In this document: positions 37,547 to 51,188 of the stretch, piece by piece
Numbering within the stretch: the first letter of the stretch is position 1
How the letters are laid out: each line of letters begins with the position of its first letter
From: Blastomussa wellsi
Taxonomy: Eukaryota > Cnidaria > Anthozoa > Scleractinia > Plerogyridae
NCBI GenBank assembly: GCA_947652115.1
Contig: OX393570.1
Location: 16,621,614 to 16,685,613, forward strand
Length of the DNA stretch: 64,000 nt
Direction of reading: 5' to 3'
Program-made: the position numbers and the translations under genes
Notes under the pieces: model-generated
The model's database searches: none
Told to the model about the DNA's origin: nothing
Seen by the model: only the letters and a program-made list of their open reading frames with translations

Positions 37547-39439
37547 TTTCCCGCTGTGCTGTTGCAAAGTGCTTTAAAGGTCTTTAAAGAGATATCTGCA
37601 TGAGTTTAAACCTGCATAATGCGAAGTAGACGTCCTGCATAATAAATAATGCAACTTTAAGGTGGCTCGGAACTTTCAATGACCAATAATTCACTGCCTG
37701 AGGTCAGTAGGACAAGTCAGTAGGGCAGGTTGATTCCGGAAGACACCTGTTTTGGGGATATTCGTTATGATCTCTGTGGAAAACGGTGCTGCCAGCTGAA
37801 CTACTGGCAATCGCTAAGACGCCAAAAAAGGAAAAGCTAATGCTTCTTTGACTACATTTAACAAGGAAAAATTGGTTAATTTAAAATTCACAAGTACAAT
37901 GTACACGGTGGTGTGCATTGGGCGATATGATACTAGGATTTGTGAGGTATCCTCCAGGCATGCTTGTTCATGCTTGCACCAGTAGACATTCTTGAAGCAG
38001 TTATGGGAACGTTTCTGAAAAAGTATATTTAATCGTTTGCTCGTTTCATGCCATTTTTCGACTAGAGATCTCGGCTAGTTTTTGATTAAGGTGCCAAATA
38101 AAGTACTAATTAACATAATAAAATCTGAACAAATGGTCTGCCACCACTCCAGAAATAAGACCGATTGCAGTTATTCGTTACCTGTTCGTTAACAAAAGGC
38201 GACATCCGGAACGTGTGTAAATGTTTCGGACAGGGAGGTTACCAGCCGCTCATTAGTCCGTATTCCTATGATTCCTATGATTCCTATGATTCCTTGATTA
38301 GCGCTAACTGCCTTTCGAACAACTGGGTCCTGGAAGTGAAATGCTCAATTGGCACATAGAAAAAGTCATTTCTGCCCGCTTAATGTTGGCTAAACCTAAA
38401 CCAAAAAAAAGAAAGAACAAGCTAAGCCTACCAGTTTTTAGCCGAACTGCCAAGAACGAGGAGACGACACACTGTTCACATATCATAAATATGGCAGCAA
38501 ATTAAACCAGATATCGTCAGTGACCACTGAGACTCAACAATTGAAACAATGACTTTACAATAACAAACAATAACAATCAAAAGTAGTTTTGGATAGCTGC
38601 TACACTACCCAGTGGTCAGGAGAAGACACCGTATTGCTGGCAAGACATAGTTCTAATTTCCATCCATCCGTCATGGATACTGCGAGGTCTCACACCGATG
38701 TTTGTGAGCATTAGCGAGGGATCTTGATACTTAGTTTTGTTTCACCCTTTGCAGCTGTTACCCCTTTGGCATACCAAAGGTATTGGATCTTCAGATTGTC
38801 CAATCAGACATGGAAACATTAGATTAATAAAGTAATTGAATCGCACGTCAGGATAGACTATGGCTTATAGAAAGCAGGGCGTAAATTTAAAGTTTTCAAG
38901 TTAACCGCACTGTGAGTATTTTCCTGAATAGATCTTAGTAATCTAATTGATGAACGCTGCTCGTGTATGCTTTGTGACAGACGACACTTTTAGTTTTAAA
39001 ATTGAGAATATCTTTAGAGTATTCTCAATGCTCTCTATATTACATTTTAATGTCTTATTATATTATAAATTGCTGTAGTTTTAGTTAGTTTATATTCTTT
39101 AATGTACTATGTCCCCAATTAGCTTATTGTCACCTAGGAGCTGGATCCTCAACTGACAAAAAGTATATATCATCATCATGATCATCGCCACATGAAAGAA
39201 AGATGGAAATAGTCGAAATGCACAGACTTACATGCAAGGTTGTTTTTTATACCATTCTACAAGGTAACTTGGCAAGAATACAAGGAAACATACCAAAAAC
39301 TCATAATATGTTATCAACTTCATCATTCTGTTTTGTGCAAGAGTCCGTTGGGATCATGTCTCAGAAAGCAGATGTTTAATGAACAAACCGACAAAAAATA
39401 GGATGTTTGCATCTACTTAGCACGAAAATGTGTTTTAAA

Positions 39440-40113
39440 ATTAGTTCGTACGTGTGGTAAGATGTACCAACTTTCTTTGCTGAAAGTAAAAAAGCCATAA
39501 AAAATTACAACTCATATTTCGATGGACAAATATGTAGAAAATACGACAACTACTAAAACTAAATACAGTCGAACCCCTATTTAGTTGTCACGCCATTTTA
39601 GCAACACTTTAAAATGCAGACACTGGTCTTACTTTTCAGACTCTTATCTGTCATCCCATCTTTTAAACAAAGCCAAACAACGTGTTAAAAAAATTGATGA
39701 CCGCTTCATAGGGGTAAAGACCCAGGGTCAGGGGGGTACTCGCATTATACATGACGGGGGGGTTCCGACGGAGCTTAATATTGCAAACCAAAAAAAAATA
39801 CACGAGCCTGAAATTTTAGACCCAAAAATACCTAGCACCAGGAGCCCATGGGCTCCTGCTGGCATCAGACTTTCCTACCCCAAAAAAGTTGATGCGTTAT
39901 TAATTCATGTAACGATATATGAATTCAAGACGCATTGAAATTTACAGTTGTACGGAGATTCAAGACAATGGATAGGTATAATTAGAACCACAAGCGACTA
40001 GCCGGAAAATAAGCGCAACGTTTACCAAAGTTGAGGCTACAAATTGACAGCCGGCCTTAGAATGTTTCAATGAAGTTGAAACTCGGGGATTATATTATAT
40101 ATTGGTTAATTTT
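39440..40113. repeat. Unit-3-specific insertion block
   Basis: Units 1 and 2 run directly from the GTGCTTTTAAAA string to AATTAATCTACCGC; unit 3 has about 670 bp between. The block includes a G/C-run repeat fragment (about 39715-39865, with GACGGGGGGGTTCCGACGG and GGAGCCCATGGGCTCC). No coding potential beyond chance open frames. Confidence 0.6.
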
Positions 40114-40952
40114 TCTAAAAAATTAATCTACCGCTTTTTAAATAACGACCATTTTAATAAATATAGGGTCAATTTTGACAAAAAAAGCAAAATAACACTC
40201 CACTCCTGTTGATATTCAAGCCAGTATTTTCAGAAATCGAACAGATTTTCACCAAATGTAATTGGATGCTATTCATTTTATTTCAGACCAAAGTCATCAT
40301 ACATCAGGCATGGTGAACAAACGTTTTAATAGCATTCAGGAACTAATACGATTTTGTTGTATTTAAAACATTTATATTTATATTAAAACTTCACCATAAA
40401 TTTTCTCGAAATCGCTCTTATAAAAATTCTTCACATTTGGCAGACCTCAAGAAACGTATGTCAGGTTAAAGATGCAGAAAGGGTTTTCCAAAATTATCCC
40501 TTGATGACAGGTTATTCGTTCCCGAGTAAAGTGGGGCATGACGTCACTACCTTGCTATATTAACTTCGATCACGATAAAATGAACTTCACCTGAAACTTT
40601 GATCTGTCTCTAGTGCAACCGGAACAATCGATTTTCTGTCGGATACTCTATGGTGGTACACTAGCTGCTCAAAGTTGAAAGGTATAGTCACTGAAAAATC
40701 CGATCGAGCCACCTTAATAGGGGTTCGACTGTAAAAGGTATTTTTTGGAGGGGGAAGGGAGTGGTGAGACGGAGGTTTTTAATGCATAAATATAAGAAGA
40801 GTAATTTTATATGCACACAGGAAAACGTAAACCTAGCAAGCCTTTTGAGCATAAATTGTGTAACTAACTATGTTAATTTGCATCGCGTTATTTATGCTAA
40901 AATCTCAGCACGGCAAACCGGGTTGAAATTAAATTCGCCTGTAATAAGGCTC

Positions 40953-43900
40953 TTAGAGGCGTGATTTAACTTTGAGGTTAATCCCGCCATCAATTATCAG
41001 AGTGATGTCTTGTTTAACTCGCGGCGGGATCACTGTGTCTGCCGCCAACTCAAGGCTGTATTTCTTCAGGATTCTTGCCAAAATCAACTTCAACTCCATT
41101 TGTGCAAACCTCAACCCGATGCAATTTCGAGGGCCGGTTCCAAATGGCAGATACAAGTACGGGTCACGTGATTTCTTCATTTCTGGGGTAAACCTGTCTG
41201 GATCATATTTTTCTGGGTTGGGCCAGATGGTTGGGTCGCGGTGAATACTGTGGATAGGGATGTAGACGAATCCTCCTTTTGGAAATGTCAGGTCCTTAAC
41301 TTTGCAGTCCTTTGTGCACTCACGCATGAGAAAGGCGACTAAAACGGAGAATACTTGGTTTCAGTACCAAGTTAAAAAGAAACAGTAGGGAAGGGGAAAC
41401 AATTTCAGCTCTGACCAAACGGTCATTGAATCTGCTGGCATATCGAGAACAGCTCAAAGCTGTAGAACTAAAAACAAACACGAGCGCGAAGATGGGGCGT
41501 GGACGGACAAACCTGGGCCGTAAAAGATTGGGTAAACTTGAAAACGTTTGCCACTGATTGGCGATTTGACCATAAAAAACTGAAGCACCGGCCAGAGTAG
41601 TCGTTACTGAGACAAGAGGGCCGGGTCAATTTTGATTTGAAATCACTTTATAACCACCACACCGCAGTGAACGCAATTTACGGTTTTTCTTAAAGCGGAA
41701 CGTATTCTTTTATTCAGTTCTCATTTAGGCATTGTAGCTTATCTAATCTGCCCTACTGAGTGGAAATCCAGGTTGGAGCCACTGCGTTTGTGTCCTTGGG
41801 CAAGATACTTTACTCTCACGATGCCTCTTTTCAACCAAGTACAAGAATGGGTACCGGCCAACTTAATGCCGGAGGGGCGGGGGGGGGGGGGGGGGGGGGC
41901 AGGTCAATCTGCGAAAGACAAGCATCCCATCCAGGAGGAAGTAGAAATACTCCTACTGATGAGTCACTTCTTGCTACGGAAACAATGATACGCTATGGCC
42001 TGATGGGCCACTTCGCTCGTGTACAGGCTTTGTCATTTTATGATAATGGCGGCGATAGATTCAAAAAGGTTTTTTGAATTTATGATTACCATACAAAGGA
42101 GATACTTAAACAATCAGTGACACTGAGGGAAGACAATTCTCTTCAGTTCGTGTATGTTGGATAAACCCTCCTTCGGGAAGGCCAGGGGCGACGGTAAGTA
42201 ATAGCTGTAGCTATCAGGCTTAATTTTGCCAATGTTTGCTTTTATATGCTTCAATAAGGAATAAGATATATTCCAACCCTTTATCCAGTACGCGAAGGTC
42301 TGCGAGCCCTGCGCTCGCCTCATAAACTGTGTTTTGATACTTACCAACTGGATGGAGTCGGAGTGTCTCAGAAATGACCATGTCAAGGTAAGGGAGATCC
42401 CGAACTGTGTCGTAGGACGGCATTTCGTCCTCGTCAGTCCACACGCTATCAATTTCACGATGAAGCTTTTCCTCTACCTCAGGATTTGAAGCTATAAAGT
42501 AACACGTTAGACTTAGGGTGACGCTCGTCGTGTCAGAGCCTCCGAGCAAGAAACCGATGGATTGGGCAGCGATTTCATCATCACTGAGACCTTTGCCTCG
42601 TGTCTCGGCGTTTAACATGAGCTCCAGTAAATTCTGAAGGAAAGAAAATCATCGGGATGAGATACTTCATTGACTGGCAAGAGACACGACTCTCCAGTGA
42701 GGATTTAGAAACCAAATCTTTATTACTCGTCTTGAACTGGTTGATTTTAACACCACGTACGTGAATACATTCGTCTTTTGTTTGGCAAGCGTCAGAAAAC
42801 GAAGGCTTTGCAGCACTTGTATTTGTTCGTTTGGGAACACCATGATCCCATCTCTGATTTTAAATCATTAATCCTAACGCGGATCATCCGAAAGGAACGC
42901 TCCTTTGGTACCAAACGTACAGGTTTGGCCTCAATACTTCCATTAAAAAACATCTCTCGGACTAAACGGAGATAACATGAAAACTTTGCGTTATCAAATA
43001 ACCTTAGGGTGCGTTCTTTTCGAATGATCTGGATCAAAATATAATCAGGATCGGTAATCCGAAATCACTATAATCATGGTGCATCATGCATCAAGGAACC
43101 ATCAAGTCTTTCCCCAAGGTGGATCAATCTGTTTCTTTAATGCACAATGATCCGATCCATGATTTTGAATCATCAATCTTGATCGTCCTCCCTTGGTACT
43201 TTTGAAGACACTTTTGGCATTAATTTTTGCATTTTACAATTTCTAAGACTAACAGAATAAATCGTGAGACATTTCTACCTTTTCCGTGCCCTCAGCTTTT
43301 TCCTTTGTTGTTTTGATCACTTGGTCGGCGACATTCTTAATGCCTTGAAAATTTTTTAACAACCACGGAGATAAAAGTTTCAGCATTTTGGTTCCATATG
43401 GAAGAAGCAGACCTAAAGAAATTACTGTCAGTGCTACCGGGCCAAACCGAAGGGCGTCACGGACTTGGATCATGACAGGATCATCTGGATTAATTTGGCA
43501 TTCTGATTGGACACCAAATGCAGTCGACAAGATGACGTCAAATGTCAGTGCTCGTATATAACTTGAGTAGAAACAAGAAAACAAAGCCATGTTATTTTTG
43601 AAAGGAGATTTTACCCACCGTCCTTATAGGAAGCAAAGGTAACTGTAGCCCTGAAATGTCTAATCTTCAATCTAATGATCATGATGTAGCAAAAATATTT
43701 TTCTTCCGTCTAATGATAGCCTCTCGCGCAGTAGTTTTTAGGGGATCGCGTCTCATTTTTATATAATCTGGTGATCGAGCAAAATTTCTTTTTCTTTTTC
43801 ATAATCAATCGATCTACCGATAGAGTGAGTGAGCGAGCGAGCGAACAAACAAGCAATTAATCATACAAGTCAATCAATCAATCGACCAATCGATCAATCA

Positions 43901-46707
43901 GTACAGTCTGTATGTCTTTTTGTTGGTCGATCGGTTTGTCTGTCTGTTAGTCACCCACGTATATTCACTTACTCATGAATATCTACGCTTTCATCTCGAT
44001 CGGCCACTTTTGCCAGTTTCTCCATGAGGATATCACATGCCTGGTTCATTAGAGGCACCATCCTCCTCATTTTCAAAGCACTGAAAGAAGGCGAGAGTGT
44101 GTTTCGGAGACGTCGCCATTTTTCTCCCTTGACTTCACTCAGTGAACTGTTCAGCGGTGGAGGAAACTCAAGCAAATCCTGAAAAAAAAAGTAACTAAAA
44201 GTTGTGTCCATCAAAACTCCTAAACCTTGGGTCAAATTTCTATGTAACCTCAAGCGAACGCTAGATCGCCCAATCAAGTATAATGAAGTATAACAAGGTT
44301 GAAGATATATTTGGTATTGTTCAGAAACGTGTCGAAAGCTCTCCATTGACACCTTCGTTGTGGAATGGCTTTTTACGTACGTTAAATCATAAATAAGCAA
44401 AAAGTATGCCTTTTCAAAGCAAAACGCATTTGTGTGGACAGAACAAAAATTGTTCGGTACTTCGGTGGACCTAATAGAATCTATGTAAGATGTAAGGCGA
44501 GGATGACGATGACTAACAAAATTTTATTGCTTGCGCTAGCCCATTATGTTCACAAAACGAAATTCGAAGACAGCTCCTTAGAGCAAAAGTTTTCGTACAT
44601 TTTTTGTTAGTGCGTGAGCGGGCGGAACTCTGCAAATCCTGCAATCTGATTGGTTCTGAGAGGGATTGCCCGCTCACACTGCGATTGCATCCGGGTCGAA
44701 GGATACGAATTGATTCAACAGTTGCATTTTGGAAGGGAAATTGAAGGCCTTAAAGTTCTCCATTAGGCGAATATCCTTTCACTTTATTGAACAGCCGTAG
44801 TTTGTCGATCGTTGTTGCTGGTTTCACGCTAAGCCTGGGGTTTTCGCGCCATTATGTTTAACTGCAAGAAGCTGGTTTTCAATTTCTATTACTCATTCAA
44901 AAGGCCTTACTTCTCTGCTAATTTTCTTGCAAAACCAATCACTGTTTAACACTATTCAAGAAGATGATGAGTAAGTATCTCATATAAAGTCTCTCAATAT
45001 TGTACCATACAGGCTCTAAAAAAAATGTACGAAAAAAAAAACCGGTTGTTTCGGGGTAAATCGAAACGGAACGGCTCATTCCGGTGGAGTTGTTTCGGGA
45101 AAAAGGTAATACCTCCCGAGGTAAAATCATCTCTGTTTTAAGCTAGTTTAAACAAGGACGCTCAGCACATATACGCTGAAGCCTTCACAATAACTGAGAT
45201 CGATTGACAAAATAAAACTATATTCACTGTAATATAGTAGAATTCGATTCCAATCACCCAACGATTCCTCTGCCTCTTTAACGATCACTGGGTCATCACT
45301 TGTCAGAGTTCCCGGGATGTTGGCATACTGAAACCAAGAGGTAAACTGCGTACTGTTTCTGGAAGCGGTTTACCAAGCCCGCAGTCCTTTTGACCAACAA
45401 TATCCGTTACCAGAGCTCGAACCCAGTAACACACAAGTTCTCATACGAGCCGTGAAACTAAATTCCACCTGCAGCTCGGGAGGGCAAAATAACCCACCAG
45501 GTCGGGTTTCACCAGGTCTGTTACACAGGGATGTTAAATTTGTATGGAACGTTTCGGAAAATAACTGGCGAACAGTGCACCGCATTGAGCTGAGACTGAT
45601 ATAATATTTTAAATTCTTCGCTTTTGTAACAGCATTGTTTCGAATTTAGCTTAGCGATGTTCATAGTTACGTCGTCTGTTGTCTTTAATGCGCCAACCAG
45701 AGGTTGATTGGCCGTCGAAACAAAGGTTTCTTTTGTTCCAGTGGTTGGCAAATTTGAATATCAAAAGAAATATTTGTAAAGATTGAGTATCGCTATTGTA
45801 GTTTTTGATTGCTTGGCAGTGAAAACCACAAAGAATGATACAAAATTGTACCTGTCGGTAAGCTGCTATAATTATTGCAGACCCTAATAATTAGTATGCG
45901 AACTTGGACGCGTCCAAAGTTGTGACAGAAGTCACGCACGCCTGCAACATGACAATATTGCCACCAACCATGACAAATAAAATAAGGACGTGAAAAATAA
46001 ACTTAAAATAAATGGTAGTATTTTTTACCTTGAAGGAGACAAAGAGAAAACAATGAGTTATAAGAGAAGACAAAATTATTAAAGGATAATCATGAATTAA
46101 TAAACTTCTATCAATATAATGAATGGCTATACCAACAAAGGAGAGATCATATCGGGCTCATCCTCGGTGTAAAAACCTGTGAAACTCACAAGTGACGGAA
46201 AACGAAGAACCTCAAAACAATATAGAACAGAAAATCAATAGCTCACAAACAAAGAAAAAGTTACAGGTTTTTACACCGAGGTAATCCCTCATATCGAATC
46301 ATAATTAAGTAAAACGAAGATGATGCAGATATAATGACGAATACGGAGAAAATTATAGAAGGACGTACCGGTCGGTCGATAAAAGAATCGAAATCTTTCA
46401 CCAGGATCTGTTTTATCATCTCTGGGTCCGCTACACCGAAGGAAACTGTCACGCTACTCATAACAAATAGCTTTCCATACTTCTTGTAATACCGGTCAAA
46501 GGAGACATGAATTTCTCCTTTTGCCTTGATCAAATCTGGCAAGCGGTTTATAAACGGCCAAGGCTTTGGTCCTGGTATATGACTGTAAGGTCTGAGTTGA
46601 CGGGAATGTTTTGTTCCAAAGTGAAACAGAACAACAACAATCGAAGCAATGGCAAACGTAAACCAGTGCTCGATGAGAATTTCCACCAATTCAGTTACGA
46701 AATCCAT
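40953..46707 (-). CDS. Cytochrome P450, clan 3, copy 3
   Basis: Exons 46369-46707, 43973-44178, 43279-43561, 42345-42633, 40953-41338; phases as in copies 1 and 2. 500 aa, because one Gly is missing in the membrane anchor (SIVVVLFHF for SIVGVVLFHF). Haem loop FGTGPRNCIG, ETLR and PDRF intact. It is the most diverged copy: NSSLSEV, ILME, YIRA, QINP, VISLG, LGGSDTTS (Ala to Gly in the I-helix), LTCYF, EVEE, DLTFP and RFTPE. Upstream of the chosen start, copy 3 alone lacks the in-frame TAA, so the frame is open to an ATG at 46797 (30 more residues); I keep the shorter start because it matches the paralogues and puts the anchor at the N-terminus. Confidence 0.92.
41763..42040 (+). mobile_element. 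tRNA-derived SINE-like element, unit 3 copy, 5' truncated
   Basis: Begins at AATCCAGGTTGGAGCCACTG, lacking the tRNA-like head present in units 1 and 2. Contains a G run of about 20 near 41880-41899. Tail GGCCTGATGGGCCACTTCGC is kept. Confidence 0.55.
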
Positions 46708-47170
46708 TGATGCCTCACGTGGTAATATCTGATCGAATTTCAAGCCAAAATTGCATGCAGCGTTAGCGAGATTATATTTCGGGAAAGGTGATGTCAACCC
46801 CGGATGTTAATTACATGCAACAACAATGCACTTCGGGAGTAAAGTCATATGGCAGTCACGCAAACTTGTTTCGGGGATATACTATATGAACAAATTATTT
46901 CGGACAAAAGTGAAGTAAATATGAAAACACACTAAAAAGGTCAGCCAAATATCTGTTTGTCACCATACGCTTGAGGAAAAAAAAAATTAAAGGATTGACG
47001 AGCCAATGCAAATTAGGCTGTAGCATTCTCACCTCATTTCTAATTTAGTACCCCTCGGGGGGAGGGGTACTACCATCAATTTCGGATAGGTGTGGCGCGC
47101 ATGCCGCGAAGGTTCTTCATCCGTGACCCCATTCCCGGGCCTATTTAAGGCTAAAGAGCACGGAATTTCA

Positions 47171-48663
47171 TACCCTATTTAAGGCCCCAAATATCCCTGA
47201 GTAAGTTTTGTAAAGATGAACATTCAAATTTATGTACTACGTTTTGACCCATGTTAACACAAATGTAACCCTGTCAATTCTGATGTGAAATGGCAAGTTC
47301 AACGTAAAAAAATTATGAAAAAAGGTGCTTCAGCGTTTTTCCGCCATGTCCTCAGAGGTACCTCAATGTCCGCCTACGTAACTTCGCTACCAAATTTGGC
47401 TATAAGCACCTTGCGTAATTTTGCACAGTTGGGCTGAAATTATGTCCTCATGACCTCCTTTGCTGACGTCATGAGGGTGACAAGCTCGAGAAATCGTTAC
47501 GTCAGGCAGCGCGGTGCCGGCAGATATACACATATTTGTTTGCAAGTTTCATTACCGAGTACTTTCTTACGCGATGGCGTAAGTCTATCGCCTTATGCCT
47601 CCGTTTGGAGGCGAAAAGGTATAGAACGCGCGATTACTCCAATCGAACCAAAGAGTACTTGGCGCCAAACGCTTGACTATTGTTCTTTTCTTTTGGCTTG
47701 CCGGTCTTATTTTTCTTATTTTTGTCACGAGCTAGCGTGAATCGTTTTTTTTTTGCAGCTTAGAGAATCGGAAAAGCGAGTTTCCTTTTAAGAAAGTGTT
47801 GTACGTTCTCATATCCATTTTCGAAAAAAATTGAAGCCAGTCACATCAGTGGTGTGTCTGTGATGGTAGACATTCAAGGCTGCGGTGAAGAAGTGCGTCT
47901 TGTTAGGTCGCTCTTTCTTTTTCTTTTTTTTTTTTATTTTACGCGGGACCAATAGAAGGTTTTATAACTGAAATGGCAATCTTGCATTATTAGAAATACC
48001 ACAAGGCCAGCCGAATTTTTTTTAAGCAAAACGGATAAAAGATGATACCCATTAGGTCTGTGCAAATCTGAAAGAATCGACCTGGCCCCCTCCCCCACCT
48101 AATCGCCGGACATTCTGAGATTATTGTCCCTGCCAAACAATAAGCGTAATATTTCGTTGCATGCGGGTGCTTAAAATAAACATTGGTACGAGAGTGCTGG
48201 TTTACCATAAATGCTCTTTCATTATTCTAATAAATAACAAAAGAAAGCAAAAGCGGAAACATCCACCTGCAAACACTGTCATTCAACGTACACAAATTTT
48301 CGATTCAGGTCGTTTTTTATTTTTATTTTTTTCCAGTTTTGTTTTGTTGTTTTTAACAGGTGCTTTAAAGAAATCTACATTAAACAAAAGACAAGGTGCA
48401 GATAAGGAAAATTGAAGTGGGAAAGAAATTTAATTTGCTCTAAAAATGTTTCATTGTAGATTTAAAAAGAAATTGAATGAATGTGTTGAAGAAGAACCAA
48501 CACGAGCTGAAAGTATTACACAATGATTTTCAAATCATTCATTAAGACTACTCTAACTGTTTAGTTTTCACAACAGCACCACGAACTACATTATTATCTG
48601 TGCTATTTGCATTAGAACTTATTAATTATCCATAAGTTCAGCCACTCTGACAATGAAGTGAGC
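47171..48663. other. Spacer between the P450 array and the receptor locus
   Basis: No supportable gene. A GC-richer patch at about 47340-47740 holds a 96-codon open frame on + with no recognisable domain and poor start context. T-rich runs lie near 47740 and 47920. Duplication shared with the region before 54.5 kb begins about 48310. Confidence 0.5.
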
Positions 48664-48925
48664 TCTATTTAACTTTTAGACCTCGAACCTGAGTTTTCTG
48701 TTAGCGAATCGCTCATAATAAACAAGTTTCTTTAGTAGAAACTCTAAAGGATTGCATTCCAAAAGCTGCCATTTTATATATTTTAGCCAAAAATCAAGAA
48801 AAATCTTCCCTTCAGAGAGCAACGCGCGTGCGATCGTTCTCAATCGGCGAAAAGAAAGCAGTGGGAGAACCAATCAGATTCAAGGATTTGCAATAGAACA
48901 CAGCTGAGTTTCTAGTAATTGTATA
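48664..48925. repeat. Dispersed ~260-bp repeat upstream of first exon A
   Basis: Matches about 54168-54445 in direct orientation (as part of the locus duplication) and about 56500-56800 in inverted orientation. Shared strings include AGAGAGCAACGCGCGTGCGATCG and AATAGAACACAGCTGAGTT. Since it lies just before both first exons it may contribute promoter sequence. Confidence 0.65.
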
Positions 48926-49011
48926 TATTTAATGTGTATATTTAATATAGGAAAAAAGTGGCCTAAAGATTGCTTGATGAAAACGCTTCGATCTCGTTGA
49001 AGTCACCAAAA

Positions 49012-49099
49012 ATGCGTTGCCCTCTTATTTGGCAAATATGGATTATTGCAGTTAGATTTTCCTCGGGAGATTTTCAGGAACACGCGTCGACTACAGCAG
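49012..49099 (+). CDS. Signal-peptide first exon A (duplicate)
   Basis: Encodes MRCPLIWQIWIIAVRFSSGD and nine further residues, then one base of a split codon and a GT donor (phase 1). The hydrophobic core with a small-residue segment after it looks like a cleaved signal peptide. It is about 90% alike to first exon B (54537-54624). The EGF exon that follows B is not duplicated after A. A could be an alternative first exon of the same gene or a partial gene duplicate. Confidence 0.65.
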
Positions 49100-51188
49100 G
49101 TATGTATGATTAAATAACACTTTTTTCTTAATTTTACGTTATATTAAATACATCCCATGTATAGCTTTAAACATTTTATCGTAAAACGAGTTCTCATGTG
49201 CTATACATCGGAAAGTTTATTTTGTCACAGTTTTGTACGTCTTCTACCTAGGCATACCTATACCCTGCGAGATCTAAAGCTCAGTTTTATTAATAAAAAT
49301 TTGAAAAGGGCTTCGAGAGCTGTCCTCAGAACATTAGATGTCAGCCGTACAGGTTCATCAAACAGTCTTTTGGCACATTGCAATAAAAGCTGTATTATTA
49401 ATTATAATTCAAAGATCAATTTCGATAGACGAAAAAAGACAAAAGCAGTTCCAGAGTTACATACTTCATATTACATATTTCATATTTTAGAGTGTTCCGT
49501 TCCTTTTTTCATTTTGATCTTATTTGTTCAAGCACGTTTCTCTTTATCATAAAGTCCAGATGTTACTTTGCATTTTATTTTGTGGCAAATTACAATAAAA
49601 AAATAAATTAATTAATAAAAATAGTGAATTGACAACTAGGGTTTTCTTACTCTATCAGAAAAACGTCTTCAAGTTGCATCCAACTTACTGCCCTAAAACA
49701 CAAAGAGTAATTTTAGACTATGAACTTTTGCATGTTATAGAAGGGTTCCATATATTTTATGTTTCTTCCAAGAAATGCCACCATTATAAAAAAAACATTG
49801 ATGGCCATCCCCATTATCAGCCAATCAAATTGAGGCATTTTGTAATGACGTAATTATTATTCAATATCATTATCTAAGACTGCATGATAGTGATTATATA
49901 TGATTATATATTATTCTCTAGTAGTAAATTTCTTTCGCTGTTGGCTGTTGCAGTTATAAATAAAATAACAGTTATGAATTGTTAATAACAGAAGTTTTTT
50001 AAAAAAGAAGAGACAGATGGTCTACTAATACTTGCTGTTATTTTTTTTTATTGTTTTTGTTTTATACGCAACATCCACGAACAACCGGAATAACAAAAGT
50101 ATAAGTTTCAATAATACAGGCGACAGCTTTCAAAGTGACACCATTTGAGCTTAGAAGAATCCTGCACCTCAAAGGAACTCAAAACGGTTCTTTAAAATTA
50201 CTCTTCCTATAGATGTTTCAATAATGCAGCCACAAATACCCGACGGGGTCGTATAATGAGACCTAGTTGGTTTGGCCTTTCTGGGAAAATTAAACTTCGT
50301 GCACGTGTTTCATCTGGGAGGGCGGAACAGATATAATTTTCCCAGCAGCTAAAAACAGTGTCGTAAAAGCGTTTACTTGCTGTTTAATTTGTAGACAGCC
50401 AACACATTCCCTTCTGAATTATAACAAATGGCCTCGTTAGCTGTCCAATATATCAATTGCAGATCAATTTACTCATCAATTGCATTTATCGTCAAAAGAT
50501 GATTTATTCCGGCATGAAGATGAAATAATAAATTTTGGTCTCTTTAAATGACAGCGGGATCTAAGAAACCGCTTTGTTTACGATTATTGAAAAGTTGTAT
50601 CGTGAGCTTAAAATTTTTGATAATACTGTTATTGTCACGAAGTTATGGCAAGATTATTAAATGCCTTGAAAATATTTTTGTTCTAAAGACCTAGGCAATA
50701 ATTTTTAAAAAATTTCAATGCTTTATATTGAAACTTTAAAGCATATTTTTAAAGTGATGCCCTTCACGAATTGGATGAGCTCCGGCCTGATGGGCCACCA
50801 GGCCCGAATGCAGACTTTATCATATACTTTCATTTAGTAACTGTCCACGAGAAAATGCTCTCCAGAGGTGATTATTGCGTCATAAGCCGAGTTTCTTGAG
50901 CAGTCAGAATGCCTGGCTGTTGCCACATTGACGTTATAAATATAACCAATGAAAAGTAATAAGGATACGCACCAAATGAATATTTTGCGAAATTTAACTA
51001 ATGATCCACTATTCGTGGATTTAGTAATAGGATAGCTGTTCTTTTGGCACATTGCATTTGAGTGGCCTTATGCGAAAATATATCTCTAACAGAACAAATA
51101 TTCTGTAACAGATAACAAAGTGTTATAATTGATATAGGAGTGAATTGAGGCTTGGTTTAACAAATATATTCCATCTTATTTGTCACAG
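49100..51188. other. Intronic/intergenic DNA after first exon A
   Basis: Parts (about 49100-49560 and 50090-50390) are co-linear with DNA after first exon B; about 49560-50090 is specific to A. A short 3' SINE-like tail (GGCCTGATGGGCCACCAGGC) lies near 50787-50815. Open frames here have inconsistent indels between the two copies, arguing against coding. Confidence 0.5.

Larger units (their letters stand above)
36580..47170. repeat. Segmental duplication, unit 3
   Basis: Third direct unit, the most diverged. It lacks the intron-4 G/C-run element and the promoter tandem duplication, has a unit-specific ~670-bp block at about 39440-40113, and ends in a G-rich repeat beginning near 47049. Confidence 0.88.

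Noticed and set aside
47450..47740. 96-codon + strand frame in a GC-richer patch
   Set aside because: No recognisable domain, signal or exon borders; likely a chance frame in repeat DNA.
49157..49552. 131-codon + strand frame after first exon A
   Set aside because: The duplicate near 54.7 kb is not collinear as protein, and no domain is seen; intronic.
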